A DNA stretch of 64,000 nucleotides, from contig JAKJHU010000082.1 of assembly GCA_022316685.1 (NCBI GenBank), positions 1,674,001-1,738,000 of the forward strand, written 5' to 3'. Made by a program: the position numbers and the translations under genes. This DNA is from Progne subis subis (taxonomy: Eukaryota > Chordata > Aves > Passeriformes > Hirundinidae). Below, piece by piece: positions 51,401-64,000 of this stretch. The notes beneath the pieces are model-generated. The model was given only the letters and a program-made list of their open reading frames with translations, ran no database searches and was not told where the DNA came from. Position 1 is the first letter of the stretch; each line of letters starts with the position of its first letter.

Positions 51401-54400
51401 GCCCCATCAGAATGAGAGACTAAAACCATCTGGTGTGAGCTGCAGTTTGTACTTGGGTGTTCTGTCCACCTGCACATGTGGTTGTGTGGGACTGGTTTCA
51501 GTAGGGTGGGAGGAAACATTGCTGGATGAGCACAGGCATAAGAACTATGGTGGTTAAGACTTAAAAAAGGCATAAAAATTAGTCTTGTTTCCATGAGGTT
51601 CCTGTTTGTTTTCGACAAACCTGATTGTTACCCAAGTTTGGAACGTCCTTGGCATTACCTTGCAGCTTGTTGCAATGGAAGGTGTTTTTCCTGTTATGCT
51701 TTGTCTTTGCTTATTTTTGAACACACAGGCTTCTTGGTGATTTATGTCACAGAGGGGGTGTGATAGCTCTTGGAGGAGGTGGACTGGTCCTATGTGAGAT
51801 GGATTCTGTTCCCATCTTTGTTTCTCTCTCAGTGGCCCAGAACAGCCGTGCCTCAGTTTCCCTGTCTACAGGCTACTTCGTGGTGTATTGCTGTGAGCAG
51901 CTTCATTGCTGAAAACCCACCATGAAAGGGTGGTAGACTGCAGCCAGAAACAATATCACTGAGCTATACCTTCACTTCTTCAGGCTGGCTTTCACCTAAT
52001 TCTTTCCTTAGGTGAGGGAAAAGGCTAGAAATGATTTATTCTGAACTGGAAGATGAACCTGAGAGCTGTCCTTCCTTTACTTCTCTCATCCAGCCTCTGA
52101 GCAGTCAGAGGCTGTGGTCTGTGCTTGCTGAAATAGCTGTTCTGAGTAGAAGAAAGGCTTTGCTTTTGCAGCCTGCAGCTCCTCTGGAGTAAGGATCCTT
52201 CCTTCATTAATCTTTTCAGGATTTTATAGCACTCTTCAGGCTCAGACTGTCACCAGAAGTGTTAACCTGAAGCTGTGATGGCTGTGGATACAGGCAAGGT
52301 CTCCCCAGCAGTAACATTTTTTTCCCCCTTCTTTTCCCATGTCTTAAATTTCTGTTTGACGCAGGACCAGCTGCCCACTCTGTAATACCCTCTTGGGAGT
52401 AATCTGTAGGCAGAAAAAATGTGTTTAAACTTACTTAATGCCTCATAAAGACGGAATTGCCGTTCCACCGCCAGATGGAAAACCTGTAGTTTTCACATCC
52501 ATGAGCCCCAGAAAACATTGTCTTTGGTGACTTGCATGAGCATTTGGTCCAGGTGAGAAGAAAAATGACTTAGTCCCTCAGATCAGCCATTCCTGTAAAT
52601 ATCTTGGGAAGGTATCCAAGAGTCAGCAGAGAACCTTCTCTCTCCCAGCACACAATCTTCTTGTCAGACTGAGTCTTGAATTGCTACAATTCACATGGGT
52701 CTATTCATTCTCTGAGAAATCTCTGCAGATAAGAGTATAAATGATTTTTATTTTTAATGGTCAGCTCAAGATCTGCTGATTCTGGAGTTGAACTGGACCT
52801 TGGGATGGAAAGCAAGCTTAGTAAGGAATGACTCACCCTAAAATACTGGTAGCTCCCGTGTGCCACCTCTGGGATACCTTATGTGCCACTGAAGTCTTGC
52901 TACCAGACTGTTATCAGAAAATAATAGAAAAATAATGCTCCCACACCCCCACGCCAGTGTGGCAGGTCTGAGCAGACAGTTCTTAACCAAATGGCAGTAC
53001 TAATGAAAAGCACTAATGTGATAAGTGGAAACAAAGTTGGCACGATAGTCGCTGTATAAATCAATAAAATAGATCAAAATAAATAAGAGCTTTTATAAAG
53101 ATTAATAATGAAAAATGTCATAGCCTGAGGATCTGTAAAAAGCAAGGATATGTGTAAAATGCACCCTGGGTGGTGAAATGGTTTTGCTTTAAATGGTATA
53201 AAACTAGAGTTCCACATACTGTAAAGTCTTTGTAATTGAATCTTTGTCCCATGAAAGCATAAAATGACATGATAAAGAGGTATATGTTTAATAATAGTTC
53301 AAATGCATACTCGCTGCATATCAGTTTAGAGCATAGCTTTTGCTTCTAGGGGAAAATACAAATTTTGATGGATCAGAGTCAATTCCCAGACAGCAGCCAG
53401 GTGTGTGACAAAATTTATATGGAGTGTATCAATCTATTGATTAGGTATCAGTATTTAAGATGATAGGTTCATCCCCGTATCCACGAAGATATATTTAAAG
53501 GTATTTGCTTTGTTCACATACAAGGAACTTCTGAGCAGCACCAATGGATGAAATAAAGCGTCTAGCTAACATTTAATGATTTATCCTAAGGATAGAATAA
53601 GATAGGGATGCAAGCTTGTTTAAATCTTCTGCCAAGCAGATAGGATTTAGTGTTTTAAGGCAGTATATTATTTGATGGCAAACCCCACAATATTTCTGCA
53701 CAGTATCTTTTCAGAGGCATGAAAATAACCAGAGCCTCAAACTAAGAGCTGGGTGCACAGGATTCCATAGCACAGACTGAGGAGGACAAGGTTTTTCCCC
53801 ATTTTGTGTCCTTCCTTCCCCAGGGTGGTCTGCAGATGCAGGTGTGCTGGAGACTGGACCCTGAGCCTGCACAGGGAACTGCCTGTGTTGTGTGGGGAGC
53901 AGTCATAGCAGGACTGTGCCAACCTTCTCTGACACTTTTTTATGGCTGCATTTTGTCCCTTACAACAGCTAAATATTCTTTATGGCAGTGCTGATGATGA
54001 CACAAGGAGCCCTTTGTGTCTGAGCTGCTGTAGCAACACTGTTCTGTCAGACCACCCTGTCAAAGAACCTAAGGACCACGTTTGCCTCCCTATTTCAGGA
54101 TGTGAAATGAAACTCGGGTGCTTTTGCTAATTCCATGCTGAGTCCAGTAGGCTTGTGGTGTCCGATGCGGGTGGAGCTCCGCAGCTTCGTGGGGTGGCAC
54201 CCCGAGGATCCCTCTGGGTCAACAGTGGTCACTTCTGTCCAAGGGGGTGCCCAAAGGCTGACCCTGGCAGGCTGACAGATGAGTTTTATAGATTGCTTGC
54301 CTGTGCTTGAGCCTCTTGGGGCTCTGGGCCATTGTACAGCACCAAGCAGCTCAGCAGTATTACACAAATGATTTATGATGGAGCAATCACAACCTTGCCT

Positions 54401-56337
54401 TTTCTTATGGATGCACTCTACACATACACTTCTAGGAGAAAAAAAATCTATTTTAGTCTTTCGAGTGCATCAGTTTTAAAGGAGGGTTATTAATTCTTAG
54501 TATACGCTTCTTAGTGTATTCATACATGCGTGATTAATGAGTAAAGTTTTAACTTGTGAAATTTCACAGCACAAGCTGGAAGAGTACAGAAAGAAATTAA
54601 GACAGTGGAGGAATTTTGAGTATCTCAGATGATACCATTACATTTATTTTGTGGACTCAGAAGTCTCAGGGGAGTTTCGTTGCTACATATCCTTAGATTC
54701 TGTCTTGCATTTTGATAGCTAAAATATAGAAATGAAGACCAAGTGTAGCCAGGCAATTGCACAGGAACTTCAGACCTGTAGAGAACAAAATGATTCCCCT
54801 AGAAGTTGTCTTTCCACTCTTTTTTTTTGAATGTAATTCTCAGCCTACTTTATATGATTCTGTGCCATTCTGCCTTTCTCTGCTCTTACTGTCTATTAAT
54901 AATGATGGCTAGCATATATATGTACTTAAGTTATATCTATAGATTTTTTTGGTCTTCTGATGACTCTACTTGCTTCCTGGGGTCACAGTCTTTGTCTCTG
55001 CAGAGCTCTTCCATCCTGTGGTGGATGTGACAGGGTTCTGGAGCCCATCCTCCTGTGAGGAGCTCCTTGTGACAAAGGGCCCCCGCACAGACCAGTGTCA
55101 CCTCCTTTAAAAACAAATGAGAGACAAATTTCAGAGAGCTGCAGTCGAAACCTGACAATATCAGATAGGTCATGGTAGCTTTGTTTGGCAGCTAGTTAAA
55201 TTGGATAGTTGGGCACATCCCTAGATGTTAATGGTTAAATGTGTTCATTGTTCCAACAAGGCCCCTATTCATAAGGGGACTACTCTGTGCTCGTTATGCA
55301 TGCATAATTCCCATTAATGCTCCTGGGGGTTAAGGGTGTATAGTGAGGGGGAAAACGAAGCTGATGTTTACATATCCATGTTTGCACTCGGAAGAGAACT
55401 TTTGTAACACAGGAGAAACTGATTGTGTTTCCACAGATCCCTTACCTTTAAGGAAAACTTGAAATCTTTGCTTTAAAGAGGGAGTGAGAATGGGAAAGAA
55501 AGTGACACTTGCATAAGCACCTACTTCCTTGCACACCATACTTTGTCAATGATCAGAAGTATTACACCAGTGCCATTATTGCAGAAGCTTTTGAAAGTAA
55601 CAGATTGCTTGGAAATTCACGGTTCTTATTTGGATATCAAAACAATGACTTTGAATGGCAAAAAACTTTTGCAAACTTTTGACTCGACATTAATCAGGGT
55701 GATGAGATTTTCTGATTTATTATACAATATGGGTGTTTCCATAGAAAACCTTCAGATTAAGATTCCTCACTCTTAGGTGCACATCAAAGTCGTGTAAAGG
55801 CCATAAAGAAGCTCAGCACTGCCTAAGAAAGCCTTTCAAGTTCCAGCAAGTGCTTGAACTACTGAAGGTTTTGAAGTGCTCTAATCTCTGACATGGGTGA
55901 CGTGCTAGGCTAGCACTTTTTTGTTTTGTCACAAATCATCCATGCACGTAGTGCAAAGGGACCCTGACAAAGTCATTTTACTTTTGAAAAGGGCTGCTTT
56001 TTTTCCCCTACCATTATGTCTCCCATTCACATCTACATGTTTGCTTCCACTTTGTTCAGGTCTAAGTAGCAGGGCATTTGCATAGTCTTCCCTTTGTTCT
56101 CGGTAAATATGGAGTAAAATGAGCAAGATCCGTGCTGTGAAATTAAAGCTCTACTCTTGAGAGATCTTAAGGGCCAAATCCTCACAAAAGGTACAGCAAC
56201 GTAGTGCCAAAGGAGCTGGTGTCCAGGAACAGCTTGCTGTGGGTGTTTGTGCTAGGAAATGTGAATAAAGGGAGACTAATCTGTTGAAAACTGGATGTAA
56301 TTAGAAAAATACACAGCTGAGAGCTGCTGAAAGATTA

Positions 56338-56575
56338 GAATAACAGAAAATAGTACTGAAAGAGACCTGAAGTGATCATCTGGTCTATTTCTTCTACTTG
56401 TGGCCAGAATAAACTGTTTAAATCGGTGCGAGAAGATCACAGTCTTTTTTTGTCTGTTTGTTCCAGTGCTTGATTACCCTACTGCATAGTTTCTTTTCCT
56501 AATGCAAAACCTAACTCTCCCTTGCTAAAACCCAGCATTATCCTAGTCTTAGGACCTTTCTTTCTCTCTGCAGTA
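56338..56575 (-). mobile_element. Old, diverged CR1-like fragment, antisense
   Basis: The order of weakly conserved blocks matches the reverse complement of a CR1 3' region: a tail-like start (gaataacagaaaatagtact), gagacctgaagtgatcatct followed by ggtctatttct, then ttccagtgcttgattaccct and aacctaactctcccttgcta. Divergence is clearly higher than in the copy at 57.6 kb, so this is an older insertion. Confidence 0.6.
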
Positions 56576-57554
56576 ACACTCATGTGGCAACTGCTCTGAA
56601 ACAATGCTCTGTGCTTTTGCACTGGTCCCAGAGCAATAAGCTTGTTGGTGTAAACGAATCTAAACTAAATTTGGGTCCCATGCACCTGGAATGAATGAAT
56701 TCCAGATGTGGTGACTCACTAAGGATTATAACTTGGTGTTTGAGCCCTAAAAATAGGTTTCCTCCTCCTTTATATAAGTTTGAGTATTGTGAAGAAGGAG
56801 CAAACATACAACGTGGGGATATCAAATTCCATGATCAGGAAGGCAAAATAACAAATTCACAGAATTGCCATGTAGTGGTAGACGGGAGCATGCAGGAAAA
56901 GCAGTTTTCAAGTGATCAAACTTTGAGCAACAGTCGAGTTGCAAGGCTAGAGGGAAACTGCATTGTTGTAGAAAGGCAGCATGGAGATACCTGGAGACAT
57001 GTGAAGCATTTGCTCCTAACTTACATTAAAAAATCACCCTAGATTTTGTGGTATTGTGGTATTGGTGGTATTGCAGGTGTGTAGGCAAGGTGGCAATTAG
57101 GCTACTGAAAACAGAAGACAGTGATCAAAATTTTAAGACTTGCAAATAGATGTGGGATTTCCAGAGCAAGTCTGAGTAGCTCTAATTTTTCAGGCTGAGG
57201 GGAGCTCTGGTCCTAAACCCTCTGTTTTTCAGTGTTTCCCTGTTTTGGGGTGTTAATTCTTGAACAATGTTTTATTGTTACTGATGTAGCGAAGTTGTTT
57301 TTCATGGCTGAAAAAGGCTCAAAAATGAGGGTGAAGTTTACATCCACAGGTGGATTTGGTCTTTCTCCAGATGCCTCTAATCCAGTCCTGTGCTGCCAGC
57401 AGTGTAGCCATCCCTGGCATGATGCTGTGCTCAAATTCTGATCCTTCTCTACTGCTCCAGGTCAGAGCTTGTGTCTTGCCTTCCCAAATATGTCTGTCTG
57501 TCTATCTGCAGAATGCTGCATGGCTGGGCTTTACATGGCTTGTCTTGGGAGCCT

Positions 57555-58028
57555 CTCAGAGGGTGAAACCATGGGATGGTGCGGGTTGGAAGGGACCTTA
57601 AAGATCATCTAGTTCCAACCCAGGGACACTTTCCACTAGATGAGGTTGCTCCAAGCCCTGTCCAGCCTGGCTTTGAACACTTCTGGGGATGGAACATCCG
57701 TAACTTCTCTGGGTAACCTGTGCCAGGGCCTTACCACTCTCACAGCAGAGAATTTCTTCCTAATACCCAGTCTAAATCCATTTGGAGTATGAATCTATTC
57801 CCCCTTGCCCTGTCACTCCATGCTCTTGGCAATAATTCCTCCCATTTTTTTGGTACGTTCCTCTCAGGTACTGGAAGGCTGTAAATCGATCACCCTGAAC
57901 CCTTCCCTTCTGCAGGCTGAACAATTCCAAATCACTCAGGCTCTCACTGTAGGAGAGGTGCTTCATCCCTCTGATCAAACCTCACACCATTCTGTCCTGT
58001 ATTCCTGCTCCATTGTCCTTCCATAAGG
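57555..58028 (-). mobile_element. CR1 LINE fragment with remnant of the ORF2 C-terminus, antisense
   Basis: The right-to-left reading gives the CR1 ORF2 C-terminal peptide. MIRGMKHLSYSESLSDLELF corresponds to the avian CR1 pattern MIRG-x-x-HLSYE-x-RLRELGLFSLEKRR, and FTAFQYLRGTYQKNGRNYCQ to the AAFQYLKGAY block. The following IRKKFSAVRVVRPWHRLPRE and DVPSPEVFKARLD blocks are also visible, but stop codons and shifts interrupt them. On the + strand the 3' tail appears as gcgggttggaagggacctta. The copy is 5'-truncated and non-functional. CR1 ORF2 encodes an endonuclease and reverse transcriptase; only the extreme C-terminal part is present here. Confidence 0.9.
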
Positions 58029-61000
58029 AAACACAAAAAGTGGGAACTGGAAGGCTGGAGTGATGTTTTTAGAAGCAGGGGCTTGCTAAGTCATATCTGG
58101 GGAACAGCACTCAAGGGTTTACATGGTTGCCCTGTGATGATGGTGAAAATATTCCCTCCCTGCAACTCTCAACAAGATCCAGCTTTGAGAAGTGCAGTGT
58201 TCCTTCTCTTTTTTCATGGGTGGTTAAAAGGAGTGCTGTAATGAGTGTGAAAGCAAGAGAACAAAGAATATGTGGAAAAACCACTGGCTTCCCAAACAAG
58301 GCTTTTAAAAAAAGGAATTGGAAGCACAGAATCACAGAGAAAGGCTTTCAAGCTTCTGCTCAGAGCAGACTTGGCTTTAATCTCCTAATCTTAGTTTTGA
58401 AGTTTGGGAAAAAAATATATCTGTTACCATTCAGAGCAGCCTGAAGTTGTGTTTGGCTAAAGCATTGCATTTTCAGTTTCAAACTGCAATAATCAAATTT
58501 ACTCTTTCTAATCTGGTTTGTCTTAGATATGTCAGGAAATCTAAACATTTGCATTCCCCAAAAAGCAGCTGTGGTTTGGCTGTACCTGCTTGGGATCCAA
58601 AGCTTACTGAGAGCTTCCCCTTATTGGTAACAAACCTGCTGTGCCTTCTCTGATAGAAATAAACCCCAGCTGGGATGAAAAGTGTCAGTGTCATTTGTTG
58701 GCAGGGCTGCTGGCTTGGGTTTGGGAAGTTTGTTCTAAGTCACTATCACAGGTGCCAAAACACGAGCTGAGCGGCGAGGGCTGCCTGGGGCCAGCTTGTG
58801 TCAGCTTGGCTGCGGTGTCTCGGTGGCTGCCATCCTCTGCCCGCCCCTGGCTTTTCCAAAGGCGGATTGAGCGGAGCCAGCGCTGCCTGCCCCCGTGTCC
58901 AGCTGGCTCCAGGCAGCTCTGTGACATGGGGGCTGTGCTGGCCACCCCCAGAGCTGCAGGAATGCTGGTAGTTTCAGTGGAACAGCACAAGCGAGAAGGG
59001 AAGGATAATCACTTCAATGTGCTGCGAAGGTGCCTTGTTGGAGTGAAGTCAGGGAAGAAACATGATTTCTTAATTTATCTAGCAGGTGCAGAGGATCCAA
59101 ATCAAAAGCAGGTCTTAGGAAAACACTGAATATGCACATGGCAGAGGGCACTCTCCACTAGGAATTGCTTACTAGTCTAAGCAAACTAATGGAAGAGAGC
59201 TTCTTCTTTTCCATGTCTGAAACAGAGTGTGGGGCCTACGGGACTGGCCTGAGGTCAAACATACATTTTGGTATTGCCAAATCTAGAAGCCCATCAGAGG
59301 TTTCCACGCTTGGTTTTGGAAATTGTTTGTCTGTGGCCTCAGCTTAAAGTCTTCTAATTTAGAACATCTTCCTGCCTCCCCTCAGCCTTTGGGAAGCAGC
59401 ATCTGTTTCAGAATCCATTATCTTGGCTCAAGGAGTCCCAGAAAGATACAGCTTTTCTTGCTGAACACCCTGCTGTGGTCCTGGGGAGGCTGGTGGAACG
59501 TGCCCTGTGCAGTGAGCTTGGCTGCTTTCCAGCTTAAGGGTATGGCTGGTACCCAGAAATCAGGAAATGGCCCCTTCAGTGAGGTTTCATTGTGGACTGT
59601 CTGTAATTCTCTAATTCTTCATTCCTTATCTGCTCTGGTACAATCAGAACATCCTCCATGGTCTAGGCAGACAGAAGTAAGCAAAGCCAAAACAAGTGAG
59701 AAAGGGCAGAAGGCCGGTCCCATCCTAGGCGCTGACGTATGCTTAAGGGGAAATGCTGTTGTGGCCCCTAATTTCATGGGGGTTAGATGAACTTTGCTGG
59801 TGGGCCCGTGCTGCTTTTTAGACCAATGAATGCTATCACCAACTCACTCCATGATGTGCTTGGGGTTTTAGCTGCTTGACCTTCCATTGGTTTTCATTTA
59901 ATGCATGCAGCTAAAGTTGTCTGAAATCGAATGCAAGTTACTCTAAGGTAATTAAAGCATTTCTAAATCATAATTCTTTGTAGGTTCATTTTTCTGTTAA
60001 TTTTGATTTTCCTTAATAAGGGCGGGTTTTCTCAGGTTTCCTGGCTGTGATCCCTGTTCCAGGTTCTACTCAAGAGTTTGACCCAAAGCTCTCTGGGTAC
60101 AGAGCTCTGTTAGTCTCAAACTGCTAAATCCCCCATGAAGCCCAGCACAGTGCTGTGTCTGACTATATTTTGTTGTGTTTTGTATGACTTGATGTCACTG
60201 GGTGTCTCCATTGACATCAAGGGGATGCTGAACCAAGCTTTCTGATACTTTTTACCTTTCCTCTTTCCTGCACGTGTGATCTGGTGTGGGAGAAGTGATC
60301 CGAGCTTAAATCTGCATTCAGCCTAGACCATTAAATCATGCTCCTGGCATCTTGTATGTGACCTGTGGGGCTGTCAGCTGGTCCCTCTGCATGGTTATGC
60401 TGAATGAGTGCTCCTCTGCAGTTACGCTCCCGTGTGTTGGGCTTTTTCCTGTCTCTCCTGCTGTGGGATGCCTCCCAAGGCTTGTGGATCCAATTCGTGG
60501 CATCAAATTCCAGTTTGACAACAGTGACAGCAGTGGCATTGTCTGCATTAGGAACCACAGAACGGGAACGAGATGCGGAGACCTTGTGATGCTGTAGTCT
60601 TGCTGCAGCCTGTTTTAATTAATTACTGTGTCATGGGTGATGAAGTTGAAGAATTGGCCCTGGTGAGGGCTGTCTTGTCTAGTAAGCAGTTGCTTAGTTT
60701 TGGTTCAGCTCTTTTGTGTACATAGTATCAAGAAGTGCAGGGTGCTTTCTTAAAGTTCTTGGGTATTTCACCTAGGATTTCATAGTTTTCCTCTTTCTTC
60801 TCCCTAAAAATAAATAATGAAAGTGAGAATGGGATTCTAAAGAAATGTTTCAAATGCTGGTAAAAATTGATCGAAATCAGTTATTGCTCATTCTTAAGTC
60901 ATATACAAAAATGAAGTTACAGGTTTACAGGACAAGCTCATTGAAAGCAGTAGGGTTTGGGTTGTAAAGTTAGTACTTAGGCAACACTAGTATGTATTTT

Positions 61001-62218
61001 TAAAGAAGAGAAAACAAGTGTCTGAGCGCTTGGCTTCATGTATGGCTTTCAAGTGAGATGGCAAAACAGAAGTACTCGAATTCTGGGAGGAAAGGGAATA
61101 TTGAGGAGTTGCTATTCCTCTCCTCTCAAATACTGTGCTTGTAATTTCCCTTTCTGAGGCTGTGGCCCAAATGTCCAACAGTCCCTTGGTTCCTTTAGAT
61201 TTTTCTTTGCTTTTGTTTCTTCTTCCATTCTAACTTTCCTACAGATTTTTATGTTGACAGATAAAATGAAGAAGAATAGGAAATATGTTTTATCGTGAAC
61301 CTGTCAATATCTTTGATGTTTTCTGTGCTTTGCCACCTTATGTGGACCTTACCACAGCAGGTAAAGCTTATTAGGAAGTAGTTCCTATTAAAAAGTTCAT
61401 AAAACAGTTGTTAACGTCTGAATTATCATTAGGATTTGAAGTTGAGATGAATGAGGTGATTCACCCCTCTCATAAAGAATTTTATGTCCTCCCTGTAGGA
61501 CTAGATAGGCAGGCTGTGTGATTTGCATTCAGAAGGTGTTTTTTTCCCTACCTGTACAGGGCTGGAAGCCTAATTCTTTCATTTAAACACAATTCAGTTT
61601 TGTTGTAAACTGTGTTCCACTTTAGGATTTCCACCTCTTGTGGTTTCTATGGCTCATTCTTCAGCTAAGGCAGGGCTCTGTGGCAGTGAAATGCTGTCCC
61701 CTCTGGAGAGCAGCTGTTCCTTGTTGTCCTGGTCTGATATGGAGTAGGAAGATTTATTGAACTCCTCTAGAAAATATTTTGTATGCATTTATGATTTTTT
61801 GGTGGTGGCAGAGAAAATGTATGGGATTTACTGCTTGGAATGTGATGAGACATAATGAAAGGTGACTCATAATAGACTCTAAATTAATGAAAGTTCTTGT
61901 AATTTTTCTCTCACCTCTGCTTTCAGTTATACGTGTTCTCCAGGAGAACGGAGGAAGGAGTTGACATTGCAGTAAATGTAGAAACCCCCTTGGTCTCTAC
62001 CAACCTAAGTTGTTTTATGATGTCCTTTATGTGCCTCAGTCTTCATGCTTTTGTATCAACTCTAGGGGAAGAAAGGATGGATCTTTGAGAGTGCAAATCT
62101 CTTGAATGTGCATGCAGATGTAGTTAGCAAGCTCTTTAGCAGTCACAGTCCTGCTGCCTCCTGGATAGATCCACATTCAAAGAATATCTCACTTAGCAGG
62201 GGGCTCATGGGAAGTTAA

Positions 62219-63133
62219 TAATGTAATCAGCATTAAAGAATTCATCACCCATCTGAAGTGCAAGGCATGGAGCAATGGCCACAGTGCAACCCCTGGGCAT
62301 GGCAGGCACTGCTTGCCTACTGCACCTGCACGTACCAAACTAAATCTCAGATGCTCAGCTGTTAAATTAAGTTTGGAGTGAAATTCTGTAAGGTGGCTTT
62401 TGTGCTTTCCCACTGAAATTTTGCTGGTTCTGAGATTAGAGCTGGTGTGGGGAAGACCCAGAGAGAGGGGGTAGTGCACTGTGGGAAGTTAGTCACTCTT
62501 TGTTCCTTCAAGAATCTGTTTACCAGCAGTAGCATCATGGCTGTTTGGCATTGATGCCAAAGATGCATCTTCCAGCACCCTACTGACAATCAGGCTGTTC
62601 TGGGAAACACTGAAATCCTCCAGTTGTAGGTGCTTCGTAGATGTGTTACAGGACTTTTTATTCCTGTGTGTGAGTTCCATCCCTGTTCCTCCTGCCAGAG
62701 GTCTGGTAACAGGAGTGAAGCAAGGAACAGTGACTGCAGCTGCCTTCTTAACTCTTGGCCTTCAGCCTCCTGGGTACAGCCAGACTTTCTAAGGAACAGC
62801 CTGGAAAATTGAGGATGAGTGACATGAGGAGGTCTCTCCTTGCAGCGGCTGCTCCTCGCAGGGAAGCTGTGGCCCATGGGCTGGAAATGTGTCCAGCTGC
62901 TCTGCTGCTCCAGGGTGTCCCACAGGTGTGCAAAAAATTGGGGGGAGGCAGGGAGAAGGAGAGCTGAGGGGCCAGGGGAGGATCAATAGATGGGAATATT
63001 GACTGAAGAGAGTGAGGAAAGGGACTTTGAGGAGGAGTGAAGGGCTTCTGGTTTCTGCCTGTGTAGGTTCCAGTGAGTTGCAGGGACATTCAATTTAGCG
63101 TTAATTAATTAATGTAATCAGCATTAAAGAATT
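62219..63133. repeat. Pair of 24-bp perfect direct repeats, 891 bp apart
   Basis: The 24-base sequence starting taatgtaatcagcattaaag and ending aatt occurs at 62219-62242 and again at 63110-63133 in the same orientation. The 867 bp between the copies has somewhat higher GC than its flanks and no recognised coding domain. The repeats may flank an inserted or duplicated segment. Confidence 0.9.
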
Positions 63134-64000
63134 TTTCTAGTTGAAAACATTTTATTGCATTTTTTGCTCATTGAGTCCAGGCACAAGACAGGTTCTGTGG
63201 GGCTCAAGCAAAGGTGAAAATCCTACCAGGCAGTGACCTATGGGGTGGGGCAGAAGGTGCTTTGGAAACTACACCAAAAATCCAAATGCAAGAGCAGTGA
63301 GAACCAGGCAGGCAGCTAAGAAAATGGGAAAAACTTGAAGAAAATACACCTAGCAACAGGCCTGTTTGCAGATGCTGCCTTTAAGAGCTCATGTGCTTGG
63401 AAGAGTTCCTGCTCTGGAAGCAGACCAGGGCTGGTGCCTGATGGTCTCCAGCTGCCCTCCAGGCTGTGGCACTTGCTGATGCTGCCAGCTCTGGAGTCAT
63501 GATATCTAGTGCTTCTTGCTGTTCCCCTTCTGTCCCACTCCAGGTTTCCACCACCCCTAGATCTGCAGGTTTAATTCCAATGCAATCAAGTGGTTCTTCT
63601 GTTTTGCCGTGTTTTATACTTTCATTTCTATTCAAGAACTCTTGAGCAAATGCAAGCTATTTGACTTGACAAAGTTGGAAGTAGCTGCACTTGCTAGTAG
63701 TTACCTTAGTAGGTTATCTAAGCTGTGCTTGATAAAACTCGAGGTGTTTAACCTTTTAGCTCAAACAATCTTTCAGCCTTGATTGTTTCAACTGGAATAG
63801 AACATCTGCTCATAGCCGTAGTCGTGTTTCAGTGTATTTCAAAAGAGCAGTGAGAATGCAAAGTCTGCTGATCAAGTTAAACAGTGTCTCTGTTAATGTA
63901 CATTATGAATAAAGGGGTAGGGGAAAGGAAATTTTCATAACTTGTGTTTTCCAAACTGCACTTACAAGGTTTCATGCTGGATGTATGCATGTTGCACGTA

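Larger units (their letters stand above)
46892..64000 (+). other. GPC5: Start of glypican intron 1 (continues past the window)
   Basis: The intron begins with gtcagt at 46892. No segment up to 64000 resembles glypican exon 2, which should open with a D-L-Q-V/I-C type motif followed by a CC pair and a KMEE-like stretch. GPC5 is known for very large introns in mammals, so a first intron longer than 17 kb is expected. Inside it are three antisense CR1 fragments (48.4, 56.4 and 57.6-58.0 kb), a short CpG-bearing block at 54.14-54.36 kb, a slightly CpG-enriched patch near 58.76-58.93 kb, and simple repeats. The open frames in it have no recognisable domains. Confidence 0.75.

Noticed and set aside
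57772..58026. Open frames on both strands that might be taken for a small gene
   Set aside because: They lie entirely in the CR1 fragment; the minus-strand peptide is the CR1 ORF2 C-terminus.
58641..59129. A 162-codon + frame in intron 1 with mild CpG enrichment
   Set aside because: It does not resemble glypican exon 2 or any domain I know; the composition is mixed and there is no acceptor-exon-donor arrangement I could support.
1..64000. tRNA, rRNA or CRISPR structures
   Set aside because: No tRNA A/B box pair with a plausible cloverleaf, no rRNA-like sequence and no regularly spaced short repeats were seen by eye.

Overview
This window is vertebrate nuclear DNA, most likely from a bird and probably a songbird. 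The evidence is the dispersed 3' ends of CR1 (chicken repeat 1) LINEs, an endogenous-retrovirus LTR-like block that I associate with passerine genomes, mostly AT-leaning non-coding sequence with three compact CpG-rich islands, and one first exon with vertebrate gene structure. There are no bacterial-type operons, and no tRNA, rRNA or CRISPR array was seen. Species assignment is inference.

Only one protein-coding exon can be supported with confidence. At 46726-46891 (+ strand), inside a strong CpG island (about 46080-47230), lies the first coding exon of a glypican. It encodes a signal peptide followed by the first conserved Cys and the N-terminal region of the GPC3/GPC5 subfamily, and ends at a phase-1 splice donor. 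The spacing of its conserved residues fits GPC5 best. Everything to its right (46892-64000) is intron 1, which does not end inside the window. Everything to its left is intergenic or belongs to unidentified non-coding transcription units.

Layout: 1-11.1 kb is unannotated intergenic sequence with a CR1 tail at 7.3 kb. At 11.14-11.65 kb is an orphan CpG island with two good splice-donor sequences, a candidate promoter and first exon of an unknown transcript. From 11.7 to 22.8 kb nothing genic is seen, apart from a perfect 37-bp tandem duplication. At 22.99-23.62 kb, minus-strand reading frames look protein-like but are split by a frameshift, a candidate decayed retrocopy or gene remnant. A CR1 tail lies at 24.0 kb. 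At 26.96-27.52 kb is a GC-rich minisatellite of 33/36-bp units, open in all three + frames, followed by a T/G-rich tract and the LTR-like block (27.9-28.4 kb). From 28.45 to 46.08 kb the sequence is non-coding and holds two old copies of a dispersed amniote-type repeat. The GPC5 promoter and exon 1 follow, then intron 1 with three antisense CR1 fragments. One of these, at 57.55-58.03 kb, still shows the C-terminal reverse-transcriptase ORF peptide.

I found no convincing evidence of a wholly new biological system. The observations most worth checking are the orphan CpG island, the minus-strand protein-like remnant, the frame-neutral minisatellite, and the absence of the miR-17-92 cluster, which lies upstream of GPC5 in human.
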